Position numbers and translations under genes: made by a program
The notes under the pieces: generated by a model
What the model saw: the letters and a program-made list of their open reading frames with translations, nothing else
The model's database searches: none
Told to the model about the DNA's origin: nothing
Part shown: one piece after another, positions 1-9,943 of the stretch
Numbering within the stretch: the first letter of the stretch is position 1
How the letters are laid out: every line of letters starts with the position of its first letter
Source: PALSA-555 sp963821325
GTDB taxonomy: Bacteria > Actinomycetota > Acidimicrobiia > IMCC26256 > PALSA-555
Direction: 5' to 3'
Assembly (NCBI GenBank): GCA_963821325.1
Contig: CAWGDC010000004.1
Span: 1 to 64,000 of the forward strand
DNA length: 64,000 nucleotides

Positions 1-1031
1 CTACCGGCTGTCGTTCCTGTACGGGAACTTCACCACCCTCACCCGCTTCACCGAGGCCGACCTCGAGCGGGTGGTGACCGAGGGGCTCGTCCCGCTCTAC
101 GTCTCGCATCCACGCCACCGACCCCGAGCTGCGCGCCCGGATGCTGCGCAACCGGCGGGGCGCGACGAGCCTGCGGTGGCTCGGGCCCTGCTCGACGCCG
201 GCGTCGAGGTCCACGGCCAGGTGGTCGTCTGCCCGGGCATCAACGACGGCGCCGTCCTCGACGACACCCTGTGCGGCGTCCTCGACCGCTACCCGGAGCT
301 GGCCAGCGTGGCCGTGGTCCCGCTCGGCGTCAGCCGGTACTCCACCGAGCCGACGATGCGGCGCCCACACCAGCGAGGAGGCCGCGCGCGTGCTCGACTG
401 GTCGAGGCGTGGCAGCAGCCTTCCTCGCGGCCCTCGGCCGGCGCCTGGTGTTCGCCGCCGACGAGTACTACCTGCTCGCCGGCCGGCCTTCCCCGACGCC
501 GACGCCTACGAGGGCTCGCCCAGCACGAGAACGGGATCGGCATGGCCCGGGAGTTCGACGCCGCCTTCACGGCGCGCCGCCGGCCGCCCGGCCGGCACGT
601 CCCGGCGGGTTCTTCGCGGTCGGTCGACGGCGCCCCGCGCGCGGCTACCGCGCCCGCCGCGCACGCCGCGGCCCGCGTCGCCGACGGCCGCGGCCGGCGC
701 CCGGTCGGCCGTCCTCACCGGCGCGTACGGCGCCGCGGTGCTCGCGCCCGCTGCCGCCGGCCGCAGCCGGCGACGCCGGTCGTCGACGGTCGCGCAACGA
801 CTTCTTCGGCGGGAACATCGCCGTCGCCGGGCTGCTCACCGGGGGCGACGTGGCCGCGCGCCCTCGCCGGCCAGCGGCCGGGCACCGGTACCTGCTGCCC
901 GACGTCGTGCCTCTCCGGCGGGCGGTTCCTCGACGGGCAGCCGCTCGAGGACCTGCCGCGCGCCGCGTCGAGGTCGGTCGCCGACCGACGGCGCGCCCTG
1001 CGGCGCGCTCGGACCGCTGACGGCGCGATAG
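1..1031 (+). CDS. DUF512 family radical-SAM-associated protein, 5' cut by window and multiply frameshifted
   Basis: The gene enters from the left edge and ends at a TAG at 1029-1031, eleven bases before der. No single frame is intact. Recognisable pieces are spread over three frames: EGLVPLYVS near 83-109, GVEVHGQVVVCPGIND near 200-247, ASVAVVPLGVSRYSTEPTM near 304-360, ENGIGMAREFD near 529-561 and GRFLDGQPLEDLP near 922-960. These match the C-terminal DUF512 region of PDZ/radical-SAM/DUF512 proteins, often found next to der. The biochemical role is not established; the family is thought to bind an Fe-S cluster through an N-terminal part lying outside the window. The dense frame changes look like sequence error rather than decay, because every piece is well conserved. 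Confidence 0.65.
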
Positions 1032-1041
1032 AGCGCTGCCC

Positions 1042-2364
1042 GTGGCGATCCGTCCCCCGTCGTCGCCGTCGTCGGCCGGCCGAACGTCGGCAAGTCCACC
1101 CTGGTCAACCGGATCGTCGGCCGCGCGAGGCGATCGTCGAGGAGCAGGCCGGGCGTCACCCGGGACCGCAAGGTGCTCGACGCGGAATGGGCGCGGCCGC
1201 GCGTTCGCGGTCGTCGACACCGGCGGATGGCTCGCCGGGCGGCGACGCCTGACCGAGAAGGTGAGCGCCCAGGCCGAGAGGGCGATCAGGACGCCGACCT
1301 GTCCTGCTCGTGTCGACGTCACCGTCGGCGTGACCGACGAGGACGCCGCGTCGCCGCCCTCCTGCGGCGCACCGGCCGGCCGGTGCTCGTCGTCGCCAAC
1401 AAGGTCGACGACGAAGCCGCGAAGCCGACGCCTGGGCTTCGTCGGCCTCGGGCTCGGCGACCCCGATCCCGGTGAGCGCCCTGCACGGGCGGGGCACCGG
1501 CGACCTGCTCGACGCGGTCGTCGCCGCGCTCGCCGCCCGAGGCCGACGTCGGCGCCGCCGAGGACGACCGGGCGCCGGCCCGTTCCCGCGTCGCGCATCG
1601 TGGGTCGCCCGAACGTCGGCAAGTCGACCCTGTTCAACCGGCTGATCGGCGACGAGCGCTCGTCGTGCACGACCAGCCCGGCACGACCCGCGACACCGTC
1701 GACACCGTCGTCGACACGCCCGAGGGGCCGCATCCGCTTCGTCGACACCGCCGGGCTGCGCCGGCGCGAGCCGCGTCGAGGCGGGCCGTCCGAGTACTAC
1801 GCGCTCGTCCGCGCCCTCGAGGCCATCGACCGCGCCGACGCCGCCCTGCTCGTCATCGACGCCACCGCGGGCGTCACCCACCAGGACCAGCGGCTCGCCG
1901 AGCGGGTCGACGCCGCCGGCAGCCCGGCATCGTCGTCGTGCTCAACAAGTGGGACCTCCTCGACGGCGAACCGAGCGGCGCCGCGACGTCCTCGCCGACG
2001 TCGGTGACCGGCTCGGGTTCCTCGGCTACGCGCCGGTGCTCAAGGTCGCCGCGCTCACCGGCCGCGGCGTGCCCGCATCCTGCCCGCCCTCCGCGCGGCC
2101 GAGACGGCCTACCACCGCCGCGTCCCGACCGGCGCGCTCAACAGCGTCGTGCAAGAGGCCCAGGCCGGCACCCACCCGCTCGGGCGGCGCCGAGCCCCGC
2201 ATCCTCTACGCCATCCAGGGCGCGACCGACCCGCCGACCTTCACCCTGTTCGCCACCGCGCGCTCCCAGCCACCTACCTCCGCTACCTCGAGCGCGCGCC
2301 TGCGCGAGCGCTTCGAGTTCGGCCCGCCCCCCTCAAGCTGCGGGTCCGTCTCCGCAGCACCTGA
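1042..2364 (+). CDS. der: Ribosome-assembly GTPase Der (EngA), frameshifted
   Basis: Der is an essential GTPase with two tandem G domains and a KH-like C-terminal domain that acts in 50S subunit maturation. A GTG at 1042 begins the protein. The first P-loop (GRPNVGKSTLVNRI) lies near 1072-1114 and the second (GRPNVGKSTLFNRL) near 1603-1644. Other G-domain signatures are readable in pieces: VDTGGW, VANKVDD, VDTAGLRRR and LNKWDLLD. The KH-like end, with YLRYLERALRERFEFG and PLKLRVRLRST, finishes at TGA 2362-2364. About ten single-base frame changes are needed to join the pieces. The length after correction (about 440 aa) is normal for the family. Function is secure; the printed frame is not. 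Confidence 0.85.
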
Positions 2365-2414
2365 CGCGACGACGCGCCGCGAGACCGGCGCGCGCCGTCT
2401 GGTCTCATCAAGCC

Positions 2415-2676
2415 GTGCCCTGGTGTCTGCACTGCGACCGGTACCTCACACCACCCACCGTGCGGGCCAACGGCACCTGCCCGAGCTGCGGACAGATCGT
2501 CGACGCCGGCAAGGCCCGCACGCCACGCCCACGAAGCGCCACCGGCGCGTCACCGGACCGGACACCGACGAGGAAACCCCACCGGTCCCCTGGCACCTCA
2601 AGCTCCTCCTCGCCCTCGCCATCTACCTCACCTACCGACTCGTCCAAGGCTCGCCTGGCTCATCGCCCACATCTGA
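2415..2676 (+). CDS. Small zinc-ribbon membrane protein, frameshifted
   Basis: A GTG at 2415 opens a short protein beginning PWCLHCDRYLTPP, with a second cysteine pair in CPSCGQIV about 18 residues later, so an N-terminal CxxC...CxxC zinc ribbon is visible. After one frame change near 2520 the sequence continues through an acidic stretch (DTDEETPPVPW) into a single hydrophobic helix (LKLLLALAIYLTYRLV). A second frame change near 2650 gives the end LAWLIAHI and TGA at 2674-2676. It is about 86 aa after correction. The partner and function are unknown. It sits between der and the tRNA-Pro gene, just outside the island boundary. Confidence 0.55.
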
Positions 2677-2709
2677 CCGGCCAGCCCGCCGATACCATCA
2701 CCACCTTGA

Positions 2710-2787
2710 CGGGCTGTGGCGCAGTTGGGTTAGCGCGTCGGTCTGGGGGACCGAAGGTCCCGGGTTCGAGTCCCGGCAGCCCGACCA
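2710..2787 (+). tRNA. tRNA-Pro (anticodon GGG)
   Basis: The 5' arm CGGGCTG (2710-2716) pairs fully with CAGCCCG (2777-2783), followed by discriminator A and an encoded CCA. The anticodon stem TCGGT/ACCGA encloses the loop CTGGGGG, giving anticodon GGG. The T arm contains GGTTCGAGTCC. The 3' part of this gene is repeated at 6171-6219, which marks it as an integration site. Confidence 0.95.
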
Positions 2788-2788
2788 A
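2740..2788 (+). repeat. Direct repeat copy 1 (3' part of tRNA-Pro, candidate att site)
   Basis: These 49 bases run from the anticodon stem through CCA plus one base. They recur at 6171-6219 with one mismatch (G2776 versus A6207). A repeat covering the anticodon loop, T arm and CCA of a tRNA is the usual core left by tyrosine-recombinase elements that integrate into tRNA genes. Confidence 0.85.
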
Positions 2789-2953
2789 GAAAGACCATCA
2801 CTGCGTTGTTGTCCTGCTGCGTGCCGTTACCCCGCATCAGCCAGCTAACGCCTGACGCGAACGCGGCGTGTGGCCGGTCGGACCGGATCACCTAATACAC
2901 TCGCCATGCTGCCAGTCCAGCGTTGGGCATTGTCGCGGCGCTGTCGGTAGCCG

Positions 2954-2981
2954 TTGACTCTACGAACAGCTTCCATATAGC
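2954..2981 (+). promoter_or_regulatory. Candidate promoter of the large secreted protein
   Basis: TTGACT at 2954-2959 and TATAGC at 2976-2981 are separated by 16 bases, giving a plausible housekeeping-sigma promoter about 85 bases before the proposed GTG start at 3072. It is inferred from motif match only. Confidence 0.4.
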
Positions 2982-3071
2982 GTGCTGACGGTCTACTGTG
3001 TTTCTATAGGGTGCTTGAGTCCCGGCGGCGTGCGGGGCGGAGTCAGTGTGGCTGCTGAGTCGGGAGGCTCT

Positions 3072-5714
3072 GTGAACGTGTTGAAGCGGTTTGTGCGGGG
3101 TCGTCGCCTGTTGGTTGGGGCAATGGTGCTGGCGATGGTGGCGACGGCGGGTGGCTTGGCGGGGTTTGTGAGCCCGGCTGGCGCTGACCAGTCCGGCGGG
3201 GTCGGGACCGGTTTCCAGCCTTCACCGGTGTCGCCGTGCAACGGGACTGGCGGTGACTTGTGCTTGTTGCCGGGTGGGGCCGAGCTCCAGATCGCGGGTG
3301 GGACCACGGGGCCGGCGGCGTCGTGGCTCATCAAAGTGGGCGACTTTGGTGGTGCTGCGACGCCCAATCTCTTTTGGAATCAGGGGGACTCGATTTTCAT
3401 CACGGTGAGCCCAAATGGCACGGCGGTGACCGCGACTGCGGGTGCGAACAGCAACGCGACGCCGGCGACGGCGAATTTTGTGGCGTTTGCGGGTGCGTCC
3501 CCGCCGGCGGTGGTGGGCGCGAAGTGCACGGATGCCGGCGCGACGGTGCCGCAGGTGACCACGACGTGGGGGACCTACTCCCAGGACCCGGCGAACATGT
3601 CGGGGTTGAACGATGTGTTGAAGTTGACGTTCACGAACTCGGATGCCACGCCGGGGATCGCGGCGGGCGCGACGTGTTCGTTGCCGATCCCGTTCATCAG
3701 CTATCAGGTGGGTGCGGACACGAACTCGGGTGACATCAACGTGCAGGCGTCGTACACGTTTGGTGTTGGGCCGCCGGTGACGATCCCGGCGCCGACCCCG
3801 ACGGGTTGGACGCTTGGAGCCGGTGTCACGTACCCGACGTCGACCGGTCCGCCGAACCAGTCACCGTTCGGGACCACCGACGACGGGAACTCGTCCACGG
3901 TGCCGAACGCGTCGGTGGAGAACGTGTTCGTGACGGCGAATGTGCCGCCGGTGTCGGTGCAGCCGAACGCGATCAACGCGCCGATCAGCCCGGTGGCGAT
4001 TTATGAGACCCAGTTCGGCCAGCTGACCTCGGGTGCGGCCGGGTATGTGTGCCTCACGCTTCAGGGTGGGAGTACGTGGTCGACCGCGGGTGGCCCGACG
4101 TTCACCGCGTCGGGTGGTACGGGTGCGGTGACCGCGGGGCCGGTGAGTGGTGGTGGCACGGCGACGTTGGCGGGTCAGGTGACCACGTCCTCGACGACGG
4201 ACCCGGGCGCGGTGTTCACGTTCAACAACTTGGAGGTGAACTCGTCCTCGACGATCGGTCCGGTGGTCGCGATCGTGAAGATCAACGGGACGGACACCTC
4301 CTGCACGGGTGGGACGATCGTGGACCGTCTGGGTGACACCACGAACTACGGGCAGGTGGTGGTGTTCACGATCGGTCAGGTCACGGTGAACGCCCCGATC
4401 TTCGGGTCGAACGCGGATCAGACGGCGGTGGCGGCGTTGGAGTTCCGCTATAAGCCGACGCCGCACACGAATTGTCTGCCGAACAACGCCCCGCCGAGCG
4501 CCTCGCAGCATGATGTGGGCTCCTCGGTGGTGTTGGCGACGGATCAGAACTGGCCCGATGCGCTGACGGCGAGCTATCTGGCGGCGTATCTGCGCACCGG
4601 GGTCCTGTTGACCCCGACCGGGTCGCTGTCGCTCTACACGGCGCAGGCGATCGCCCAAGAGGGTGTCTCGAGTGTGTTCATCGTGGGTGGGAACCTGGCC
4701 GTCTCGGATGGGGTGGCCAACCAGCTGGCGGGGACTCAGCAGTTCCAGTGCGGCGGGACGGTGCCTCGCACCGACGCGGAAGCGAACCCGTTGACCTTGA
4801 ACGTGACTCGGATCTGGGGTCCCACGGCGGATGACACCGCCCAGGACGTGTCGACGTTCGTGAACTCCGGCTATGTGCGGACCCTGAACATCTCGGGTGT
4901 GCCGCTGTATAACGGTCTGGGTTCGAACCCGTACAACAACACGTCGGGCAAGGACTCCACGGATGGGGCGGGGGCGGCGTTGCCGCCCACGGCGGTGCGC
5001 ACCGCGATCTTGGCGACCGACCAAAGCTTCCAGGACGCGGCGGCGGTCTCCCCGATGGCCTACAACAACAGCGGGACCAGCGGGATCCCGATCTTGATCA
5101 CCCCGCCCGGTGGGCTGGGTTCCCAGGCCCTCACCGGGTTGTTGGATCTGGGGATCCAACAGGTCATCGAGCCGGGCGGCCCGGTGGCGATCTCGGATGC
5201 GGTCAACACGACGTTGGGGGCGAACGGCATCGCGGTGATACGCCTGGCGGGTCAAGACGCCAGTGACACCTCCACCCAGATCGCCCGCTTCGAGCTCGGC
5301 GGCTACCCGGGTGCGGTCTCAGCCAAGGGTCAGGCCCTCAATGGGGGTGGTCCCCACCCCGACGGGCTCGGCTGGAACAGCGGCGGGTGCACCAACAACG
5401 TGGGGTGCACGTTCACCGCGGCGATGGCTCGGGGTGACTTCTACGCCGACGCCATCACCTCGAGTGTCGTGACGGGTGACGCGAGGGAGCCGGTCCTGTT
5501 GACCGAGGACCCCAACACCCTCGGTGCGGCGCTGACGACCTTCTTCAACCAGGCCGGCAGCCCGTTCGGGATCGACCCCAACCTGGGCACCCCGACCACC
5601 CCGATCGCCCACACGGGCAGCACGGTGAACACGTTGCAGCCCTTCGGTGGACCCGCCGCGCTGGCGGCCTCCACCATCCAAGCGGCACTCAACGCCATCT
5701 CCGCCGGCGGCTAA
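3072..5714 (+). CDS. Large secreted protein with cell-wall-binding-repeat-2-like segments
   Basis: About 880 aa. GTG 3072 (or GTG 3078) follows a GGGAGG at 3062-3067. A basic N-region (KRFVRGRRLL) leads into a hydrophobic signal segment ending near SPAGADQ, so export by Sec is expected. Residues about 40-470 are Ser/Thr/Gly-rich beta-type sequence without a family I can name. The C-terminal 400 residues contain three units resembling CWB2 (PF04122): VVLATDQNWPDALTASYL with VFIVGGNLAVSDGV; TAILATDQSFQDAAAVSP with VIEPGGPVAISDAV; and AMARGDFYADAITSS with EPVLLTED. CWB2 domains anchor proteins to cell-wall polymers in other Gram-positives, so surface attachment is inferred. The frame is intact. 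It lies between tRNA repeats and is followed by a strong hairpin. Confidence 0.75.
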   Translation: MNVLKRFVRGRRLLVGAMVLAMVATAGGLAGFVSPAGADQSGGVGTGFQPSPVSPCNGTGGDLCLLPGGAELQIAGGTTGPAASWLIKVGDFGGAATPNLFWNQGDSIFITVSPNGTAVTATAGANSNATPATANFVAFAGASPPAVVGAKCTDAGATVPQVTTTWGTYSQDPANMSGLNDVLKLTFTNSDATPGIAAGATCSLPIPFISYQVGADTNSGDINVQASYTFGVGPPVTIPAPTPTGWTLGAGVTYPTSTGPPNQSPFGTTDDGNSSTVPNASVENVFVTANVPPVSVQPNAINAPISPVAIYETQFGQLTSGAAGYVCLTLQGGSTWSTAGGPTFTASGGTGAVTAGPVSGGGTATLAGQVTTSSTTDPGAVFTFNNLEVNSSSTIGPVVAIVKINGTDTSCTGGTIVDRLGDTTNYGQVVVFTIGQVTVNAPIFGSNADQTAVAALEFRYKPTPHTNCLPNNAPPSASQHDVGSSVVLATDQNWPDALTASYLAAYLRTGVLLTPTGSLSLYTAQAIAQEGVSSVFIVGGNLAVSDGVANQLAGTQQFQCGGTVPRTDAEANPLTLNVTRIWGPTADDTAQDVSTFVNSGYVRTLNISGVPLYNGLGSNPYNNTSGKDSTDGAGAALPPTAVRTAILATDQSFQDAAAVSPMAYNNSGTSGIPILITPPGGLGSQALTGLLDLGIQQVIEPGGPVAISDAVNTTLGANGIAVIRLAGQDASDTSTQIARFELGGYPGAVSAKGQALNGGGPHPDGLGWNSGGCTNNVGCTFTAAMARGDFYADAITSSVVTGDAREPVLLTEDPNTLGAALTTFFNQAGSPFGIDPNLGTPTTPIAHTGSTVNTLQPFGGPAALAASTIQAALNAISAGG

Positions 5715-5733
5715 CCAGCAATAACTGCTCGAC

Positions 5734-5767
5734 CGGGTGGAGGGGCCCCCAGGGGCCCCTCCACCCG
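5734..5767 (+). terminator. Strong GC hairpin after the large secreted protein
   Basis: A perfect inverted repeat pairs CGGGTGGAGGGGCCCC (5734-5749) with its complement (5752-5767) around a two-base loop, 20 bases after the TAA. No T-run follows, as is common for actinobacterial terminators. Confidence 0.75.
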
Positions 5768-6170
5768 CGTCAAGGTCACGTCCTCCAAGAGGATCTCCCC
5801 TCAAAGGAAGCTCGAGGGCCCCTGAGGGACGCACGCCACGCGCAGGTTGATGCTCACGACGCGCGGCGACAGGTGCCCCGCTGGGGCGCTGATCCTGCGC
5901 GGCGCCCGGCCGACCATCACGCAACGTGCCTGGGCCTCTATGGGAGTTGAGCGACTGGTCTCGGGTCAGGCAGCAACGTCGCCCGGAAGACCCCGGGGGT
6001 ACATCCGGGGACCCATCCCCCCGACACAACACCCGATGTCGGCGCGACGTCGGCGCGACTTCGAGCAACCTGCCTCAACTCGGGTCCGGTTCGCACCTTC
6101 CCGTCGAGTCGATACCGCACCTGAGCAGCGCTAACGCGCACTCTCCACCGTTGGCGACAACTCGGCGAGT
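5768..6170. other. Region without a supported gene, before the second tRNA repeat
   Basis: Short open frames exist on both strands, but none shows a family motif, ribosome-binding site or signal peptide. Nothing like the 5' half of a tRNA precedes the repeat at 6171, so that copy cannot form a complete tRNA. Confidence 0.5.
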
Positions 6171-6219
6171 GGTCTGGGGGACCGAAGGTCCCGGGTTCGA
6201 GTCCCGACAGCCCGACCAA
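6171..6219 (+). repeat. Direct repeat copy 2: partial tRNA-Pro (candidate att site)
   Basis: It is identical to 2740-2788 except A6207 for G2776. It carries the anticodon loop CTGGGGG, the T arm and CCA but lacks the acceptor 5' strand and D arm. The mismatch falls just before the 3' acceptor strand, so it would be tolerated in an att core. Confidence 0.85.
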
Positions 6220-6499
6220 CATCACCACAGGTCAACGGCCTGAACCCGGCGCGTCACTCGCGATGCCACCCGTGAGCGGATCAGGGTGCTCCTCGCCGAT
6301 ATTCAGACCTATCGGATCGCGACGGGCCTCGCGCCGGCGACGGAGATCGAGTCCGAACGCAGAGCGTCAAGCACGAGGAGGGGGAGGGCTCCGTAGGTGA
6401 CAGGTCCGGTTGACAGGGCTCCACGTCTCGTCCGACGTCAAGTCCTGCCCATACCGCGAGTGCAGTAGGTCGAAATGGCTCATTCAGTGCTGTCCTGGG

Positions 6500-8897
6500 A
6501 TGCCGGCGACGACGATGCGGTCAGTGATGGATCCGAACCTTGCGGGTGGGTGGGCTCGCCGACCTCTGGCGCGGGCGGTCTCAGGTCACGTGTTCGGTGT
6601 GGCTGTTGCCGGCGGGCTGGCAGCGGTCTTTGTATTTGCGGTGTGGGTCGGCGCGAGCATCGGTGGGTCGGCGATCACCCGCGGTGTCGACGACGCGATG
6701 ACAGCGGCGGCGGCGGTGCTGGCGGGTGTCTGCTGCTTTTGGGCGTCGGGGCGCGTGGATGCGTCACTGCGGTCCTTCTGGCGGTTGCTTGGGTGGTCCT
6801 TGGTCGCGTGGTCGTTCGCCGAGATCACTTGGGGGTTCTACGAAGTAGGGCTCGGAAGATCGGTGCCCGCCGTTTCGGTGGCGGACCTGGGATACCTGGG
6901 AGCGGTGCCGCTGGCGGCTTGGGCATTGATGGTCTATCCGACGGCCTCTTACGGGCGAGGTGCTCGGGGACGTCGGCTGGTGGATGGGCTGATCGTTGCT
7001 GGCGCTTTTCTCTTTCTGAGCTGGTATTTCATCCTGGGGTCGTTGGTTCGCGCGGGCGGCGCCTCGCTTGCATCGACGTGTGTCGCGCTCGGCGTATCCG
7101 ATAGGTGACGCCGTCATCTTGTCGTTGGTTGTCCTGGTGATTGCCCGCACATCCGCGGGATCACGGGGTGGACTCGAATGGGTACTGGCTGGCCTCGCGG
7201 CGATGGCAGTCGCGGACAGCGGCTACACATATCTCACCGAGATCCAGACATACTCGAGTGGACACCTGCTCGACACGGGTTGGCTCATTGCCTATCTCGC
7301 GCTGGCGCTCGGTGCGATCTACGCGGTAGTCGGCCGGCCGAAGTGCGGGCCGGTGACGCCGTCGCAGCGGAGCAGCCTGCGACGGTCGATGCTGATCTAC
7401 GTCCCGCCCGGGATCATGGCGATCGTCGCTGCGATCGCTATCAGTCGGGGCGGTCCGATCGACCGAGTGTTGTGGCTGGTCGGACTTGTCACGGTGCTCC
7501 TGCTCGGCGTTCGTCAATTGCTCGCCTTGTCGGAGAACGCAGCCCTGACCGACGCTCTCGAAGTGAGAGTTGTCACCCGTACGGCCGAACTGCATCATCA
7601 GGCGCTGCACGATGCGCTCACCGGACTGCCGAACCGGACGCTAGTCCTTGACCGGATCGACCAGATGCTCGAGCGCAGTCGTCGTGCAAACACATCGTGC
7701 GCCGTGCTGTATATGGACCTCGATGGCTTCAAGGCTGTCAACGACAGCTTCGGACACGGCGTTGGTGATCGGCTGCTCCAAGCTGTCGCGCTGCGCGTGA
7801 GCGGGGTCCTTCGGCACACCGAAACGGTGGGTCGAATGGGAGGCGACGAGTTCGTGGTCCTCGCCGAGAGCGAAAACCCAGAGTTCAGTGCCGAGGACCT
7901 TGCGCAGCGGCTACTCGAAGCGGTGCGCGAACCGTTCCAAATCGATGCGATCGCATTGGCGATCACGGTCAGCATCGGGATTGCGACCGGCGATCGTGCA
8001 AGTCCCGGCGAATTGTTGCGGGACGCAGACATGGCACTCTATGAGGCGAAGGCGGCAGGAAAGGATCGCTCTGCTCCATTCCGGGCAGATCTGCAGTACG
8101 GGCTCCAGGACCGTCTCGAACTCGAACTCGATCTCCGATTCGCGCTTGAACGCGACGAGTACCGCCTCGTCTATCAGCCGGTCCACGACCTCAAGATAGG
8201 CCTCCTCGTGGGGGTGGAGGCCCTGGTGCGGTGGCACCATCCCACGCGAGGCGTGGTCGCGCCCGACGCATTCGTCCCGGTCCTCGAAGACAGTGGCGCC
8301 ATCATCGACGTCGGGCGTTGGGTGCTCAACGAAGCCTGCCGCCAGACGGCTGCATGGCACGAACACGGCGAGACCCTCCATGTCGCAGTGAACGTCTCAA
8401 GCCGCCAACTCGACGACAACAGTATCGTCGATGATGTCGCTCGCGCCCTCACAACTAGCGGCCTCGACCCAACAGCCCTCGTGATTGAAGTCACTGAGAC
8501 GGCAGTCATGCGCAATACGGAGAAGACGGCTCGACGACTCCAAGATCTTCGAGACCTTGGAGTTCGTGTCTCGATCGACGACTTTGGTACGGGCTACTCC
8601 TCACTCGCTTACCTCCAACGGCTTCCGGTCGACACCGTGAAGATCGACCAGGCCTTCACGAGGGCAATCGGCCAGTCGAGTGAGTCAGCAACGCTTCTCC
8701 ACACGCTGATTTAAGTGGGTAAGGACCTCGGACTCAGCACGCTCGCCGAAGGCGTGGAGACTCCTGAGCAACTGGCGTTCCTCGAGAAGGAACACTGCGA
8801 CCTCGGTCAGGGCTACTACTTCGCCCGCCCTCTCAAAGCGGACGCGCTGGAGCACGCCCTGGTCAGCTACGCGCAACCGACTTCCCTAGCGTCGTAG
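6500..8897 (+). pseudogene. Membrane GGDEF-EAL cyclic-di-GMP protein, broken by a frameshift and a stop codon
   Basis: Several in-frame starts exist (ATG at 6500, 6515, 6527). The N-terminal part carries about eight hydrophobic segments, as in membrane sensor domains of GGDEF proteins. One extra base near 7090 breaks the frame inside this region (VALGV instead of VALAYPIGD). The GGDEF domain has an intact A-site, GRMGGDEF, near 7830-7853. The EAL domain has VEALVRWHHP near 8215-8244 and DDFGTGYSSLAYLQ near 8578-8619. An in-frame TAA at 8712-8714 then interrupts it, but the same frame continues (VGKDLGLSTLAEGVETPEQ, GYYFARP) to TAG 8895-8897. The stop sits where a Glu codon is usual, one base change away. 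Both synthesis and hydrolysis of c-di-GMP would be expected from an intact copy. Confidence 0.8.
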
Positions 8898-9169
8898 AGG
8901 AGGCGATCTCGTTTCGATCCGCCGTCCGAACTCCCGTCTCGGTGAGCTGGCCTTTCCTCATCGCTGTCCCCCTCCGAAAGCCCGGGCTAGATCGCCCTGT
9001 TTCTAGCCGAAAGGTGGTTGACCGACCCCGGCGATCGTGACGCGCTGCATCGTGTCGGCCTGATCGAACTCGCTCACAAGTGCGCGCCCGCGCGCCCGTC
9101 GGAGAGGCGGAGCTCGAAGAACGGCTCGGTGCTCGCCGAGATCCCGATCTAGTCAGCCGGGCCGATCAG
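8898..9169. other. No supported gene
   Basis: The bases after the EAL remnant hold no recognisable coding or RNA feature. They lead into the minus-strand recombinase remnant. Confidence 0.4.
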
Positions 9170-9500
9170 CGAGCCGTCCTACTAGCCGTCGGCCTCAGGC
9201 GCAGGAGCGCCCGAACCTCGACCTCGTCGCCGTCGGGCTCGACCACGAATGCCAGGCCTACGTACTCGCCCATCTGGCGAGCCCTGCTGTCGCTTCCCGA
9301 ATCGTCTCGGTTAGGTGCGCGCACGTGTCGAGCGTGATCGTCGCTCAGCTGTGGCCGAGCATCCCCTGCACCGCCTTCGTAGGCGCGCCGCCCGCGAGCC
9401 GGATGGTCGCCGCCACGTGGCGAAGATCGTGGAACCGGATCCTTGGCAGCCCGATATCCCGGACGGACTCGTCGACGAAGCACGAGGGGCTTTGCGGATG
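9170..9500 (-). pseudogene. C-terminal remnant of a tyrosine recombinase (integrase)
   Basis: On the minus strand, DIGLPRIRFHDLRHVAATI gives the HxxR box of the phage-integrase catalytic domain, followed by GAPTKAVQGMLGHS. A TGA then replaces the residue after LGHS, and the sequence resumes ATITLDTCAHLTETIREA. The position of the nucleophilic tyrosine (normally DTYAHL) is Cys. A frame change after TETIREA leads to the tail ARQMGEYVGLAFVVEPDGDEVEVRALLRL. Loss of the catalytic Tyr plus a stop codon means it is inactive. The N-terminal half is not found upstream on this strand, so it is a deletion remnant. Confidence 0.75.
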
Positions 9501-9943
9501 CAGAGAGACCGCTTCATCTTGCGGCGTGCGCTGAAGGTGATCTCCCTGAGCTACTGGATCCGCACCTCACCGCACCAACCGACGCGGCGGTCAAGGCCTC
9601 TTGGATCCCCCCCCCCGCACGCAATCACGGCACGGCATTCGGGCGTTTCGCATATCCCCCTTGCGGACAATTCCTCCGCAAGCCGTCGATACTCCGCGCC
9701 GCGTCCATCGAAGGCGGATCCCGTCGTTAGCGGACAAAGCCGGTCATTCGAGGAGCTGGACATTCGGGAAGATGAGCTATGTCCGCTCGCCGTGTAATAG
9801 ATGACTGTCCTGTGGGGTTCTTCTAGGTAAGGAGACGCGTCGGCGCACCGGGTAGGCGTGGTGGGCGCAATCGAGACCCCGGAACGAGATCGCGCAGCTC
9901 CAAGTGAAGTGGCCCAAGCAACGCGCGATCCGAAGGGAGAACC
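9501..9943. other. Gap between two integrase remnants
   Basis: No gene is supported. The stretch contains a ten-C run at 9607-9616 and a likely ribosome-binding site (AAGGGAG near 9934) for the next frame. It joins the 3' end of one recombinase remnant to the 5' end of another on the opposite strand. Confidence 0.4.

Larger units (their letters stand above)
2740..6219. mobile_element. Putative integrated segment bounded by tRNA-Pro direct repeats
   Basis: The segment is about 3.4 kb, bounded by the 49-base tRNA repeat. Its only clear gene is the large secreted protein at 3072-5714; there is no integrase inside it. Recombinase remnants lie just outside, at 9170-9500 (minus) and 9944-10484 (plus). 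This suggests either a larger island up to about 13.5 kb with one internal repeat, or tandem integrations at the same site. Base composition from 2.8 to 13.5 kb is visibly less GC-rich than the flanking core genes, and only a few indel-type lesions are seen here. The exact outer right boundary is not defined. Confidence 0.55.

Noticed and set aside
6171..6219. Second complete tRNA-Pro
   Set aside because: Only the 3' portion is present; no acceptor 5' strand or D arm precedes it.
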